Part shown: positions 36,360-46,379 of the stretch, in pieces
Layout: each line of letters starts with the position of its first letter
How positions within the stretch are numbered: the first letter of the stretch is position 1
Source of the DNA: CAMPKL01 sp963805925
GTDB taxonomy: Bacteria; Acidobacteriota; Terriglobia; Bryobacterales; UBA6623
NCBI GenBank assembly: GCA_963805925.1
Contig: CAWDWB010000010.1
Coordinates: forward strand, 62,001 to 126,000
Direction: 5' to 3'
DNA length: 64,000 nucleotides
The notes under the pieces: generated by a model
Databases searched by the model: none
The model's input: the letters and a program-made list of their open reading frames with translations, nothing else
What the model was told of the DNA's origin: nothing
Position numbers and translations under genes: made by a program

Positions 36360-37700
36360 ATGAACCGCCGTCAGTTCCTCTCCCGGACGTCCACTTTTGC
36401 CGGCGTCGTCGCCGCGCGGGCCCAGTCGAAAAAGTCGCCGCAAATTCTGCTGCGCAGCTCGTGGCAGAGCGTGAACATCGGCGACATCGGACACACCCCG
36501 GGCGCGCTGACGATTCTAGAAACGCACTTTCCCGAGGCGGAAGTGACCCTCTGGCCCGGCGAGCTGGGACACGGCTCGCGAGAGTTGCTGACGAAAAGCT
36601 TCCCGCGACTCAAGATCGCCGAAGGCGGCGTCGACGCAGACGGCAAGCCGACCACGCCGGAGCTAGCAAAGGCCTGGGAAACGACCGATCTCTACCTAAA
36701 CGGCTCCGGCTCGGGCTTCCCCGGACGCGAACATGCGCTCGCCTTCCGCAAGGCCACCGGTAAACCCCTCGGCGTGCTCGGCGTCAGCGCCGACCCTATC
36801 TCTGGTTTTGGCGCCGGCCGCAAGCCCGAGGGCGGTACGCTTGAGCAGATTCGCGCCGCAGCGGCGAAACTGCCGCCGACCGATCTGAGTGAGGATCTGC
36901 GCTACGTGATCGACCGCGCGGCGTTCTTCTTTTGCCGCGATACGATCTCGCGCGATTACCTGAAAGCGCAAAACGTGAAGACCCCAATTGTCGAGTTCGG
37001 TCCCGACGCCCAACTCGCCATGAAGCTGCGCAACGACGCCAAGGGCTTCGCCTTCCTGGCCGCCAACGGTCTAGAAGAAGGCAAGTTCATCTGCGTGATC
37101 CCCCGGCTGCGTTACACGCCCTACTACCGCATCCGGAACGTCGCCCGGGTACCGACCGACGACGTCAAAGACGCCATCAACGACCGCACCACCGAGCAGG
37201 ATCACGCCAAGCTGCGCGAGATGATCGTCGCCTACGTCAAGAACACCGGCAACAAAGTCCTGGTGTGCGCCGAGATGACTTACCAGGTGCCGATGGGCAA
37301 AGAAGTCCTGGTCGATCCGCTGCCCTCGGACGTGAAAAAGAACGTCATCTGGCGCGACAGCTATTGGCTGCCCGACGAGGCGGCTTCCGTTTATTCGAAG
37401 GCGCTCGCGGTGGTCAGCGTCGAGTGCCATTCGCCGCTCATTGCCTATCACAACGGCACGCCGGCGTTTTACGTCCGCCAGCCGACCGATACCTGTAAAG
37501 GGCAGATGTACCGCGACCTTGGCGCCGGCAATTGGTTCTTTGAAGTCGACGAGACCAACGGCGGGCAGTTGTGGTCGCGGCTCAACGCGGTGCACCGCGA
37601 TCCCGCCGCCGCGAGAGCTAAGGTACAGTCCATCATGGCCACGGTCGACGCGCGGCAACAACGCATGGCCCAGGCCGTGCGCGAAGCCTGCGGGGCCTAG
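36360..37700 (+). CDS. Polysaccharide pyruvyl transferase family protein with Tat-type signal
   Basis: 446 residues from the ATG at 36360 (CGGAG just upstream). It begins MNRRQFLSRTSTFAG, a twin-arginine leader. The body has an early NIGDIGHTPGAL block, YLNGSGSGFPG, FFFCRDTISRDYL, FGPDAQLAM, FICVIPRLRYTPYY and CHSPLIAYHNGTPAFYV, which match the CsaB/WcaK polysaccharide-pyruvyl-transferase fold. Normal members add pyruvate ketals to glycans in the cytoplasm using PEP; an exported copy could not obtain PEP easily, so its reaction is uncertain. Divergent from the cNMP/TrxR gene. Confidence 0.8.
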   Translation: MNRRQFLSRTSTFAGVVAARAQSKKSPQILLRSSWQSVNIGDIGHTPGALTILETHFPEAEVTLWPGELGHGSRELLTKSFPRLKIAEGGVDADGKPTTPELAKAWETTDLYLNGSGSGFPGREHALAFRKATGKPLGVLGVSADPISGFGAGRKPEGGTLEQIRAAAAKLPPTDLSEDLRYVIDRAAFFFCRDTISRDYLKAQNVKTPIVEFGPDAQLAMKLRNDAKGFAFLAANGLEEGKFICVIPRLRYTPYYRIRNVARVPTDDVKDAINDRTTEQDHAKLREMIVAYVKNTGNKVLVCAEMTYQVPMGKEVLVDPLPSDVKKNVIWRDSYWLPDEAASVYSKALAVVSVECHSPLIAYHNGTPAFYVRQPTDTCKGQMYRDLGAGNWFFEVDETNGGQLWSRLNAVHRDPAAARAKVQSIMATVDARQQRMAQAVREACGA

Positions 37701-38479
37701 GGCCAAACGATGAAATCTTTGTCTTTGTAGCCCCTCGTGCGCGCGCAGACCTCAAAACCTTCGCGGCTGCCGTTGTCGTTGGTGTTGCCTTCGATCGTGT
37801 CGAAAGCGTCGGGGCCCGAGCGCGTCACCACGCCGACATGCGTCCAGTCCGTCGCCGTGCGTCTCACCAGAAAGAATGAGCCTGCGGGGATCGCGCCGCG
37901 CACCACGTCCCGCTCGGCGACGAACAGATCGGCCTCCTTTGCTTGAGCGGCGAGCGAGTCGCACGAAAACGAGCCGTCGATGGGCAGCGGCGCCTCCAGC
38001 TTTTGCCGTGCCTGTTCCAGCAAGAAGCGCACAAATCCGGCGCACCATGCCCAGGGGGCGCCGTCGTTGCCCTTCATGTACATCCTGACCCACGGACCGC
38101 AATTCTGACCGCCGGTCTCGATCGGATGCTCGCGCAGGTGGCGATCCCCGCAGTCCACAATCATCGCGCCCAACGACGCTCGTCCTCGCCGCGGACGCTG
38201 CAGTGTGCGCATCATCGGCGCCGTCAACTCGCCGAACGTTGCGTCGTCCAACCGCCCCGTCGCCGGCAGCCGTGCGCTCTCTTGGAAGCGGCTGAGCGAC
38301 TGGGCGGTCACCGGACCAAAGTCGCTGTCGACGACGAGACCGAAGCCCCGTATGTTCAGCCACTCCTGCAGTCGCTTCACCGCCATGCCTCGATTGCCGA
38401 TCGCAAGAGGCCTTTGCAGTTCGACCTCGTCGCGAATCCAGCCGGAGAGTTCGTGTGTATCTAGTTCAAATAGGTGCAT
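37697..38479 (-). CDS. Peptidoglycan-binding and CHAP-type amidase protein
   Basis: 260 residues from the ATG at 38479, which has a perfect AAGGAG five bases upstream; earlier in-frame starts lack one. A PG_binding_1 domain (MAVKRLQEWLNIRG ... GPVTAQSLSRFQESARL, about residues 32-85) precedes a CHAP/NlpC-like domain with a catalytic-type cysteine in WAWCAGFVRFLL and histidine in DWTHVGVVTR. No signal peptide is seen. Probably cuts or senses cell-wall peptide cross-links. Its stop overlaps the end of the pyruvyl-transferase-like gene by four bases (convergent). Confidence 0.85.
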   Translation of the reverse strand: MHLFELDTHELSGWIRDEVELQRPLAIGNRGMAVKRLQEWLNIRGFGLVVDSDFGPVTAQSLSRFQESARLPATGRLDDATFGELTAPMMRTLQRPRRGRASLGAMIVDCGDRHLREHPIETGGQNCGPWVRMYMKGNDGAPWAWCAGFVRFLLEQARQKLEAPLPIDGSFSCDSLAAQAKEADLFVAERDVVRGAIPAGSFFLVRRTATDWTHVGVVTRSGPDAFDTIEGNTNDNGSREGFEVCARTRGYKDKDFIVWP

Positions 38480-38565
38480 GGGACTCCTTGAGATTCCATC
38501 CGTTTCCAGAGTAGTGGGCGGCGCCAAATCCGCCGACGGGCGTCTGACCGCCAAAAGAGCCTACA

Positions 38566-40017
38566 ATGCTCTTCGACATGACCTCTCGCCTGTGCCTCGT
38601 TCCCCTCTTTGCGTTTCTGTTGGGCTGCTCCTCCTCCGTTCCCGAGCAGACCGCGAGTCGGCCGAACATCGTCATCTTGTTAGTCGACGACTGGGGCTGG
38701 AGCGACGCCAGTTGCATGGGCAGCGATCTCTACGAAACGCCCAATATCGATGCGCTGGCTGCCGAGGGCATGCGCTTCACCACCACCTACGCCGCCTGCA
38801 CCGTCTGCTCGCCGACGCGCGCCGCGTTGCTGACCGGGCAGTATCCCGGGCGGTTGCATCTGACGGATTGGATTCGCGGGCACAACCGTCCGGACGCGAA
38901 GCTGTTGCCGCCTGTGTGGACCATGAAGCTCGAAGCTCAGCACATCACGTTGGCTGAGGCGTTGCGCGCCGAGGGTTATCACACGGCCACCGTCGGCAAA
39001 TGGCATCTTGAGCCCAGCGGCGACCCCGACCAGGACGACTACATCCCCGAGAAGCACGGCTTCGACATCAACATCGCCGGCAATCAATGGGGACAGCCGC
39101 CGAGCTACTACTACCCCTACACGCGCGAAGGTCACCCGGAGCACACCTTGGGGCCCATGCCTCCGGGCGGGGAAGTTGGCGAGTATCTAACCGATCGCCT
39201 AACCGACGAAGCGTTGAAGATCGTCGACGGCTGGAAGGACGATCCCTTCTTCCTCTACATGCCCTACTTCGCCGTACACACGCCGATTGAATCGAGGACC
39301 GACGATGCAGCGCCCTTTGAGGCCCGCGTCAAACCCGGCATGAGGCATACCGACACCGAATACGCGGGGATGCTGACCGCCGTCGACCGCAGCGTGGGCC
39401 GCATTCGCGCGCGCCTGAAGGAGTTGGGCATCGCCGACAACACGGTGATCTTCTTGACGGGCGACAACGGCGGACTCGACCGCCACGACACTGGACGTCC
39501 CACCGAGAACGCACCCCTGCGCGACGGCAAGGGCTCCGCCTATGAGGGCGGAGTGCGCGTGCCGGGCATCGTCTATTGGCCCGGCGTGACAAAGCCGGCC
39601 TCAGTAAGCGACGAGCCGATCATCACCGTCGATTACTACCCGACTGTGCTCGACATCCTGGGCATTGCCGGCGACCCCGAATACAACAAAAAAGTAGACG
39701 GCGTTTCGCTGACGCCGCTGTTGCGCGATCCTTCGGCCACGTTGGGCCGAACGGAGCTCTACTGGCACTACCCGCACTACCACACGATGGGCGCGACGCC
39801 GCACTCGGCGATACGCGACGGAAATTTCCGGCTGGTCGAGTTCTATGAAGACGGGCGCACGGAACTGTACGACCTCTCCTCCGACATTGGCGAGGCGCAC
39901 GACCTATCGGCCGAGATGCCCGAGAAGGCGGCGGAACTGAAAGCCAAGCTCGTCGCCTGGCGTGCCAAGGTCGGTGCTCAGGATCCGCGTCCGAATCCTG
40001 CCTATAAGGGCGAGTAA
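38566..40017 (+). CDS. Sulfatase (formylglycine-dependent lipoprotein)
   Basis: 483 residues; a lipobox (FLLGC, Cys21) predicts a lipoprotein. The metal site starts at LVDDWGWSD and the formylglycine motif is C81-S-P-T-R. Other blocks: GKWHLEP, FLTGDNGGLDR and a C-terminal ELYDLSSDIGEAHDLS. Different in detail from the sulfatase at 5.3-6.8 kb, so probably a different sulfated sugar. It is followed 60 bp later by two PepSY-type membrane proteins. Confidence 0.94.
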   Translation: MLFDMTSRLCLVPLFAFLLGCSSSVPEQTASRPNIVILLVDDWGWSDASCMGSDLYETPNIDALAAEGMRFTTTYAACTVCSPTRAALLTGQYPGRLHLTDWIRGHNRPDAKLLPPVWTMKLEAQHITLAEALRAEGYHTATVGKWHLEPSGDPDQDDYIPEKHGFDINIAGNQWGQPPSYYYPYTREGHPEHTLGPMPPGGEVGEYLTDRLTDEALKIVDGWKDDPFFLYMPYFAVHTPIESRTDDAAPFEARVKPGMRHTDTEYAGMLTAVDRSVGRIRARLKELGIADNTVIFLTGDNGGLDRHDTGRPTENAPLRDGKGSAYEGGVRVPGIVYWPGVTKPASVSDEPIITVDYYPTVLDILGIAGDPEYNKKVDGVSLTPLLRDPSATLGRTELYWHYPHYHTMGATPHSAIRDGNFRLVEFYEDGRTELYDLSSDIGEAHDLSAEMPEKAAELKAKLVAWRAKVGAQDPRPNPAYKGE

Positions 40018-40077
40018 ATTCAACGTCAGCGCGGGGATGGGCAGGCTTGCCTGTCCCCTGACCGAGGGAATGCCCCA

Positions 40078-40665
40078 GTGATTTCGAAACTCATTCGACG
40101 GAGCCACATGTACCTGGCTCTGTTTCTAACGCCGTGGATGCTGATGTATGCCCTCAGCACCATGGCCATGCAGCACCGCAGTTGGTTCTCCGGCGAAGGC
40201 GAGCCGTTAGAGTACGTGCTCGACCGCACGACCACCTACGACGGTGAGTTCGCTCCTGACGCCACGCCCAAGCAAAAAGGCGAGCAACTTCTGATGCACA
40301 TGGATACGCCTGGCCAGTTTCAAGCCAAGGAACTGGACGGCGGCAAACTCGAGGTCGTTCGCTTTAACCCCATGCGCAACCGGCGCCTCACTTTCGACCC
40401 TGCCGACAACAGCCTAGTGTTCGAAACGAGCGTGGTCCGTGCTGACCGGGCGCTCGAAGCGCTTCACCGCGTGCACGGCTACCAATCCGGCTTTGCTTCG
40501 CGCACGGCGTGGGCGGTGATCGTCGATCTGGTGATCGCCGGCATAGTCTTTTGGTGTCTATCGGGGTTGTGGCTCTGGTGGCAGCTCAAAGTCACACGGC
40601 GCATCGGCGCCGTCTGTGCCGCCGCCGGGTTGCTTTGTTTCGTCGTATTCCTGGCAAAGATCTGA
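40078..40665 (+). CDS. PepSY-type membrane protein, copy 1
   Basis: 195 residues. An N-terminal helix (MYLALFLTPWMLMYALSTMAM) follows RRSH; a soluble segment of about 100 residues folds with a PepSY-like pattern, and two C-terminal helices carry VIAGIVFWCLSGLWLWWQLK. A conserved HRVHGYQ precedes the second helix. The RxxHxYLALFL and GLWLWWxxK signatures are typical of PepSY-associated membrane proteins of iron/siderophore reduction systems, but no such partner is adjacent. Paralogue of the next gene. Confidence 0.8.
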   Translation: MISKLIRRSHMYLALFLTPWMLMYALSTMAMQHRSWFSGEGEPLEYVLDRTTTYDGEFAPDATPKQKGEQLLMHMDTPGQFQAKELDGGKLEVVRFNPMRNRRLTFDPADNSLVFETSVVRADRALEALHRVHGYQSGFASRTAWAVIVDLVIAGIVFWCLSGLWLWWQLKVTRRIGAVCAAAGLLCFVVFLAKI

Positions 40666-40675
40666 GAGGTTCGTG

Positions 40676-41275
40676 ATGACATTCGATCGCATCAATCGCA
40701 GAACGCACCTCTACCTCGCGCTTTTCCTCTTGCCGTGGTTTTTCATGTGGGGCGTCACGTCATTCGCCTTCAACCATGCGCCGATGTTCCAAGCGCACTA
40801 CGACGACGGCATCCCGACGTTTGCCACCGTCGACGAGATGACCTTCGACGGCACACGCCAACCCAACGAGACCGACCGCGAATTCGGCCAACGCGTCGTC
40901 GAGCAAGCCGGCCTCGAAGGCGCTAACTTCGGCAACTGGCGGCCGAACGACAAGACGCTGATCTTCATCCGCTTCGACTTTTTCAACGCGCGACAAGTCG
41001 TCTTCCACGAAGAAGACAAACGCATGGAGATCCAAGTGCGGCGCGATCGCTGGGACAACATCCTGACCGGCATGCACGCCCGCGGCGGCTACGGTCAAGA
41101 CGCGTTCCTGTCAAACGCCTGGGCCTTCATGGTCGACTTTGCAATGGTCGCCACCCTGCTGTGGATCTGCACCGGCCTCTACATGTGGTGGCACATCAAG
41201 GCCCACCGCAACTGGGGCCTAGCAACGCTCGCCGCCGGCTTCGCCTCGTTCGCCTATTTCATCTACGCGATGTAG
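40676..41275 (+). CDS. PepSY-type membrane protein, copy 2
   Basis: 199 residues from the ATG at 40676, ten bases after the stop of copy 1. Same layout: RRTHLYLALFLLPWFFMWG helix, a periplasmic-type middle (NARQVVFHEEDKRMEIQVRRD), GMHARGGYG, and a C-terminal LLWICTGLYMWWHIKAHRNWG. The two genes look like an old tandem duplication and probably form a heteromeric membrane unit. Confidence 0.8.
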   Translation: MTFDRINRRTHLYLALFLLPWFFMWGVTSFAFNHAPMFQAHYDDGIPTFATVDEMTFDGTRQPNETDREFGQRVVEQAGLEGANFGNWRPNDKTLIFIRFDFFNARQVVFHEEDKRMEIQVRRDRWDNILTGMHARGGYGQDAFLSNAWAFMVDFAMVATLLWICTGLYMWWHIKAHRNWGLATLAAGFASFAYFIYAM

Positions 41276-41555
41276 CGGCAGGTCATCACCTGAAATCAAA
41301 GGCCCTCTCGGTGGGACGACAGCCACGAGAACCAACGAACTTTAGCGGCTTCCTTTGACTCCCTGTCGGCCAGGATCAAATCGGCGCCGCCGTCGTACGG
41401 AGCTTAGGTGCAACGACGTGCAATGTTCGCGAAAAGAAAATACGCTTCTTCCATTTGAGCGATCGCCGTCACGGTGTCATCAAACAGCCCGGGCGCCCAT
41501 GTGGTTCGTGCGGCAGCGAAGTGGAACCGTTCGTTCGGGTGGTAATCTGCCGCCA

Positions 41556-42317
41556 TCAGCGATATCGCTCCAACGGGTACGCCCGAATCAAATGAAACGT
41601 CCGCGTCCAGCGAGTTTTCGAGAAGAAATTCAACGCTAGGTCCTTCACGTGCGACGCCGAAACCCCCGGCGTCAGCAACTCCGCGGTCGGCGCATCGTAA
41701 GACCAGTAAACGATCAACGGTTTGCCGATGATGTTCTCGCGGGGGACGAATCCCCAATAGCGGCTGTCCAGCGAGTAGTCCCGGTTGTCGCCGAGCGCAA
41801 AGTAGAGTCCTTCCGGAACAACCAGTTCGCCGTCGTCGACGTTGCCCAACATCGCCATACCCGCCGGGGTGACGTCGCCCGGATAGGTCCGCACATCCGC
41901 AGGCGGCGGAAAATTGTCCCGGTAATCGACGAAGTAGGCAGTCTTGTGCTGCACATAGGGTTCGTCGACTTGCTTGCCGTTGATCCAGAGCCGTTTGTTG
42001 ACGATGCGTATACGGTCGCCAGGCAACCCGATCGCTCGCTTCACCAGGGTCATTTCGAGCTCATGCGGTTTGCGAAAGACGATGATGTCGCCGCGCTTGA
42101 CGTCCTGGTAGGGGAGGATCATCGAGCCGAAAGAATCGGAAGGTGCATAGGCCAGTTTGTCGACCAACAGGTGATCTCCGACGAGCAGCGTGTCTTCCAT
42201 CGAGCCGGTCGGGATGACGAACGCCTGTACCAGGTTCGTCGTGCCGAACAGCAACAACAGAATGGTGAGTGCCCATTCGCTAATCACGTTGCGGGCGCGG
42301 GAGTTGGGATTGCTCAT
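41556..42317 (-). CDS. lepB: Signal peptidase I
   Basis: 253 residues from the ATG at 42317; the frame is open further upstream but the family starts here. One membrane helix (WALTILLLLFGTTNLVQAFV) precedes the catalytic Ser39 in IPTGSMEDTL; the Lys is in LVKRAIGLPGD. Box D/E regions YFALGDNRDYSLDSRYWGFVP complete the family. It removes signal peptides from the many exported proteins encoded around it. Confidence 0.96.
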   Translation of the reverse strand: MSNPNSRARNVISEWALTILLLLFGTTNLVQAFVIPTGSMEDTLLVGDHLLVDKLAYAPSDSFGSMILPYQDVKRGDIIVFRKPHELEMTLVKRAIGLPGDRIRIVNKRLWINGKQVDEPYVQHKTAYFVDYRDNFPPPADVRTYPGDVTPAGMAMLGNVDDGELVVPEGLYFALGDNRDYSLDSRYWGFVPRENIIGKPLIVYWSYDAPTAELLTPGVSASHVKDLALNFFSKTRWTRTFHLIRAYPLERYR

Positions 42318-42414
42318 GATGCTTAGGTGAACGGTATACGTTTGACGCAGGGGCGCGGATTCCGTGAGGTGCGACAGGCGGACGGGAAATTTGGAGGCCC
42401 ATGCTACAACGGAA

Positions 42415-42605
42415 TTAGAAGATTCCCGGCTAGGCGAGATACGGCCAGGGGCGCCGCTGCAGCGGTTACAGGGTCTCGGGCGCGCGGTCAAAGCCAGACG
42501 AGCCGCAGCGTAAGAGCGAAACAGAAACCAGGGTCGACCCAAAGACATCTCCGGTTCCCCGCTTGGAAGGGAATCCGCCCGCCGTTCGGCGGGTTTTCTT
42601 GTTTT
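42415..42605 (+). ncRNA. Candidate structured RNA (6S-like size and ends)
   Basis: The 392-bp gap between lepB and rdgB, both read leftward, ends with a good plus-strand terminator that serves neither gene. Upstream, GATTCCC (42421-42427) can pair with GGGAATC (42569-42575), which abuts the terminator; GAGAT (42436-42440) can pair with ATCTC (42547-42551) as an inner stem, giving a long rod of about 190 nt. Internal palindromes CCGCTGCAGCGG and GGGTCGACCC add hairpins. Size, rod shape and GAGAT/ATCTC positions recall 6S RNA, but no conserved 6S bubble sequence was proven. Start is uncertain (weak TACAAC at 42405-42410). No plausible protein is encoded. Confidence 0.35.
42578..42605 (+). terminator. 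Rho-independent terminator in the lepB-rdgB gap
   Basis: Stem CCCGCC (42578-42583) with GGCGGG (42588-42593), GTTC loop, then TTTTCTTGTTTT. Oriented for the plus strand, where no other gene ends. Confidence 0.75.
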
Positions 42606-42709
42606 ACGACAAGAAGGCCCGTCGGACGTCAGTTTACTCAGAACTGACACCCAAACTCCATCCCAGGGCCAACGTCCCTCTACCCGAGTCCAGCTGCCCA
42701 AGCGGCGGG

Positions 42710-43296
42710 TCACAGATACCCATCCTCCCGCAGCCAATTCAGCACCTTACGGAAGGCCTTTCCTCGATGGCTATGTGGCCATTTCTCAGCGGGCGTGAGT
42801 TGCGCGAAAGTGCAGTTCGTTTCAGGAAAGAAAAAATACGGGTCGTAGCCGAAGCCGTTTTCTCCCTCGGGTTCGTCCTGAATCAAGCCTTCGGCTGTTG
42901 ACTCGGAAGTGACCAAGACACGGCCGCCGCGGACCACGGCAATCACGCAGACATACCGCGCGGCGCGGTTTTCGACGCCTTGCAGTTTCTCGATCAAGAG
43001 ACGGTTGTTGTCGTCATCCGTCGCGCCTTCGCCGGCGAAGCGGGCCGAGTAAACGCCGGGCGTCCCGCCCAGAGCGTCGACCGCCAGACCGGAGTCGTCG
43101 ACAAACAGCAGCGCGTCAGGCGGCAGAGCATCGCTGTAGCAGAGCGCCTTCTCGATGGCGTTGGCTTCGAACGTGTTGCCGGTCTCGGGGCAGTTGCACG
43201 GGCTGCAAGGACGAACGATGATCTCGTCCCCGGCGGCTTCTTGGAACTCTCGCAGCTTGCCGGGGTTTCCGGTGCCGCAATAGAGTTCAAGCGGCA

Positions 43297-43297
<1 letters not shown>
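42710..43297 (-). CDS. rdgB: XTP/dITP diphosphatase (RdgB/HAM1)
   Basis: 195 residues. Family motifs: TGNPGKLREFQ, ETGNTFEANAIEKA, DDSGLAVDALGG, GVYSARFAGEGATDDDNN, and GFGYDPYFFFPE with a final AEKWPHSHRGKAF. It hydrolyses non-canonical purine triphosphates to monophosphates. Its ATG overlaps the rph stop (TAATG at 43295-43299), the classic rph-rdgB coupling. Confidence 0.96.
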
Positions 43298-44013
<716 letters not shown>

Positions 44014-44027
44014 GAAATGTCGGGAGG

Positions 44028-44168
44028 CTATTGGCGCTGCATGGCGAGATAGAACGTCCAGCCAAGGAAAGCCATGATCAACAAGATAACGAGGATGCAG
44101 CCATAGAGACCGCCTTGCGGCGCGGCGGCCTGTTTCTTGGCGCCTTTGGTGAGCTTGTAGCGAGCCAT
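44028..44168 (-). CDS. Small single-pass membrane protein
   Basis: 46 residues: a basic N-terminus (MARYKLTKGAKKQ) then one hydrophobic helix (GCILVILLIMAFLGWTFYLA). Located six bases after the pgi stop and 14 bases before rph, within the same operon, with codon use like its neighbours. No family recognised; short Lys-rich membrane proteins of this layout are common. Confidence 0.65.
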   Translation of the reverse strand: MARYKLTKGAKKQAAAPQGGLYGCILVILLIMAFLGWTFYLAMQRQ

Positions 44169-44174
44169 TGCTGA

Positions 44175-46094
44175 TTAACTGAGACGGCGGCGCACGCGCT
44201 TCGCCGTCTCGGCAAAAAACGCTTTCAGCGTCCGTATGCTCTTTTCGCTTGAATCTTTGATGGTGAGCGCGACTACCGCGCGTTTGCGATCTTCCAGAGC
44301 CTTGAGTGTGGCCAGCCACTGGGCGCGGTGATAGTCGGCTTTGTAGCCGAGACTTGGGATGGAGGCCTGCTGCTCGGCGATGGCGACGGTGCTGAAGCCG
44401 CGTCCGAAGCCGATGATCATCTCGTGAAAGGAGTGATTCATCGCCGGGCCTTCGTAGACGTCCACCGGCATCTTGAGACGCGAGCGGAAAAGCGCGTCGG
44501 CGGCCCCGTCGAGGGTCTTGAGCACCAGGCGTCCGGGTTCTTGGTAGCGGGTGTCGCCGAAATAGGTCAACTCGCCGTAACTGACTGTGCCGCTCTGCCG
44601 CAGGGATTCGACAGCCTTGGCGTAGACCTCGGTCGGGTTGCTGTGGCCTGCTTGGATGTCCGCTTCCGAAAGCAGTCCCAAACGAACGAGCGGTCCGAAG
44701 TCGACGCTGAGGCCGCCCATCCAGTTGAGCCGCGTGTCCGCTTTCATGACTGAGCGCCAGGCGTCCGTCTTTTCGATTGAGCCCTTGGACTGAGCTTGGT
44801 TGTCGATCTCTCTCGCGTAGTCCTTGTAGAGTTCGACGCCGGGTTGCGTGACAAAGTTCATGTCGCGCAGGTAGCCCAAGCCGAACACCACGTAGTGGAT
44901 GAACTGCATGTAGTGCGGGATGGGTTGGTCGCCGGAGAGTTGCACCACGGCCACAGGGTATCCGGCGCGGCGCAGGGCGGTGATCTTGGCAGAGTCGGGA
45001 TTGTTGTGGTCTTTGACGGAGACGAACAGGAAGCAGCGGTCTTGGGAAGCTGACTTCGGCGGGAAGTAGTCCGCCGGGCGGATGCGTTCGTGGATGACGA
45101 CCTTGACACCGATATCCTCTCGCTTGCCGAGGCTCTCTTCGAAGTCCTGCTTGGTCCAAACCGCGCCGCCGCTCCATTGGCGCGGAAGATGCAGCGTGAC
45201 TTTGTCCCGGCCGGCGCGGGCGTTACGCTTGGATGAAGCCGGCCAGCTTGAGGGCGGCGTCGACTTCGGTCTCCGACAATTCCGCCGCCTTCATCCACGC
45301 GGCGATGTCGACGCCGTTGAAAGCCAGAGGGTAGAGGCTGCCGCGGGTCATCGGCGCGCTATGGCGTCCGGCGGTGGCGTTGCCGTCGTCGAGCTGCAAT
45401 TCGACGCGGCGGAAGCCGCGCTCGGAACCAAAGACGTCGAGGATCGAGCCTTTGAGCGTCAGAGTAGATGAAGTTGGGGCGGTTGTCGATCTTGGCGCTC
45501 TTGTAGAGAGCGTCCAGCTTCTCGAGATTGACGACGGGCTCGTAGGAGGTCATGCCCATGGCCATGCCGACGACCAGGCAGCGCCGCTAGCGCTTGCTCG
45601 ATAGGCGCCTTTTCGAGGCGGGCGATCTCTTTGAGGATGGCGCTGAGCTTGCCCGGATCGGTGGAGTCGAGGATGAACACGCGAACGCGTTTTCTGAGCA
45701 GTCCGGCGGAGAGGTAGAAGGCCTTGTCTTCGGCGGAACCGCCCATGCCGGCCCAGATGATGTAGCGCAGCGAACGGCCATGCGCCTTCTTGATGCCGCT
45801 GCGGATCTCTTCGATTTCGGTTTCAATCTGAGCGGCCCATTCGGGGTGCTCAGCGGCGAGCCAAGGCAGATGCAGCACGCCGTAGCTGTTCTTTTTGACT
45901 CGGCCGCGGCTGTTGACTTCCATGCCCAGCGGGATCATCGGGTCGGATTCGGGATCGAGGGTGCGCAGGCCTTCTTGCCGCGCCCGGGCATCGACGGCCC
46001 GCATGCGTTCCACGGCGCGTTCGCTCACCAAACGTTCGTAATCGACGTTCGAGGGAGCCCGGTAGAGCCGTAATGAAACCCGTGATCGAGGCAT
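44175..46094 (-). pseudogene. pgi: Glucose-6-phosphate isomerase gene interrupted by three single-base insertions
   Basis: The gene starts at the ATG at 46094 and ends at 44175. Joining three frames restores one 638-residue protein: N-terminal GMGGSAEDKAFYLSAGLL (SIS sugar-phosphate site), ALARCLVVGMAMGMTSYEPVV, NFIYLTLKGSILDVFGSERGF, GFIKRNARAGRDKVTLHLP and a C-terminal LGYLRDMNFVTQPGVELYK (PGI-like QPGVE). One extra base is inferred near each of 45584, 45463 and 45231; removing three restores an exact multiple of three with no internal stop. Otherwise every residue looks conserved, so sequencing or assembly error is as likely as true decay. The enzyme interconverts glucose-6-P and fructose-6-P. 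Confidence 0.75.
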
Positions 46095-46379
46095 AAGTTC
46101 TCTAACTGAAGCGTTGCGGAACCTCAGTTGACAGCGCGTTACGATTGCCGGGTGTCGGCGCCGAAGCGCCCCGCCGCAGGAATTGCTTACGCCGTTCCCA
46201 GCCACCTATGATGCCAGACTTGCGCGCGCGGAATTGGCGAAGATCCTCAGAAATACCAAGAATAGCGGGCGGTAATACATCCGAAGGCGGATTTGATTCG
46301 GGGGAGGCGCGCCCCGGATTCGAAAATGTGTAGTAGGCTAACCCGAGCGGGTCAAGCCGTTCGGATTTGTGACGGCTCC

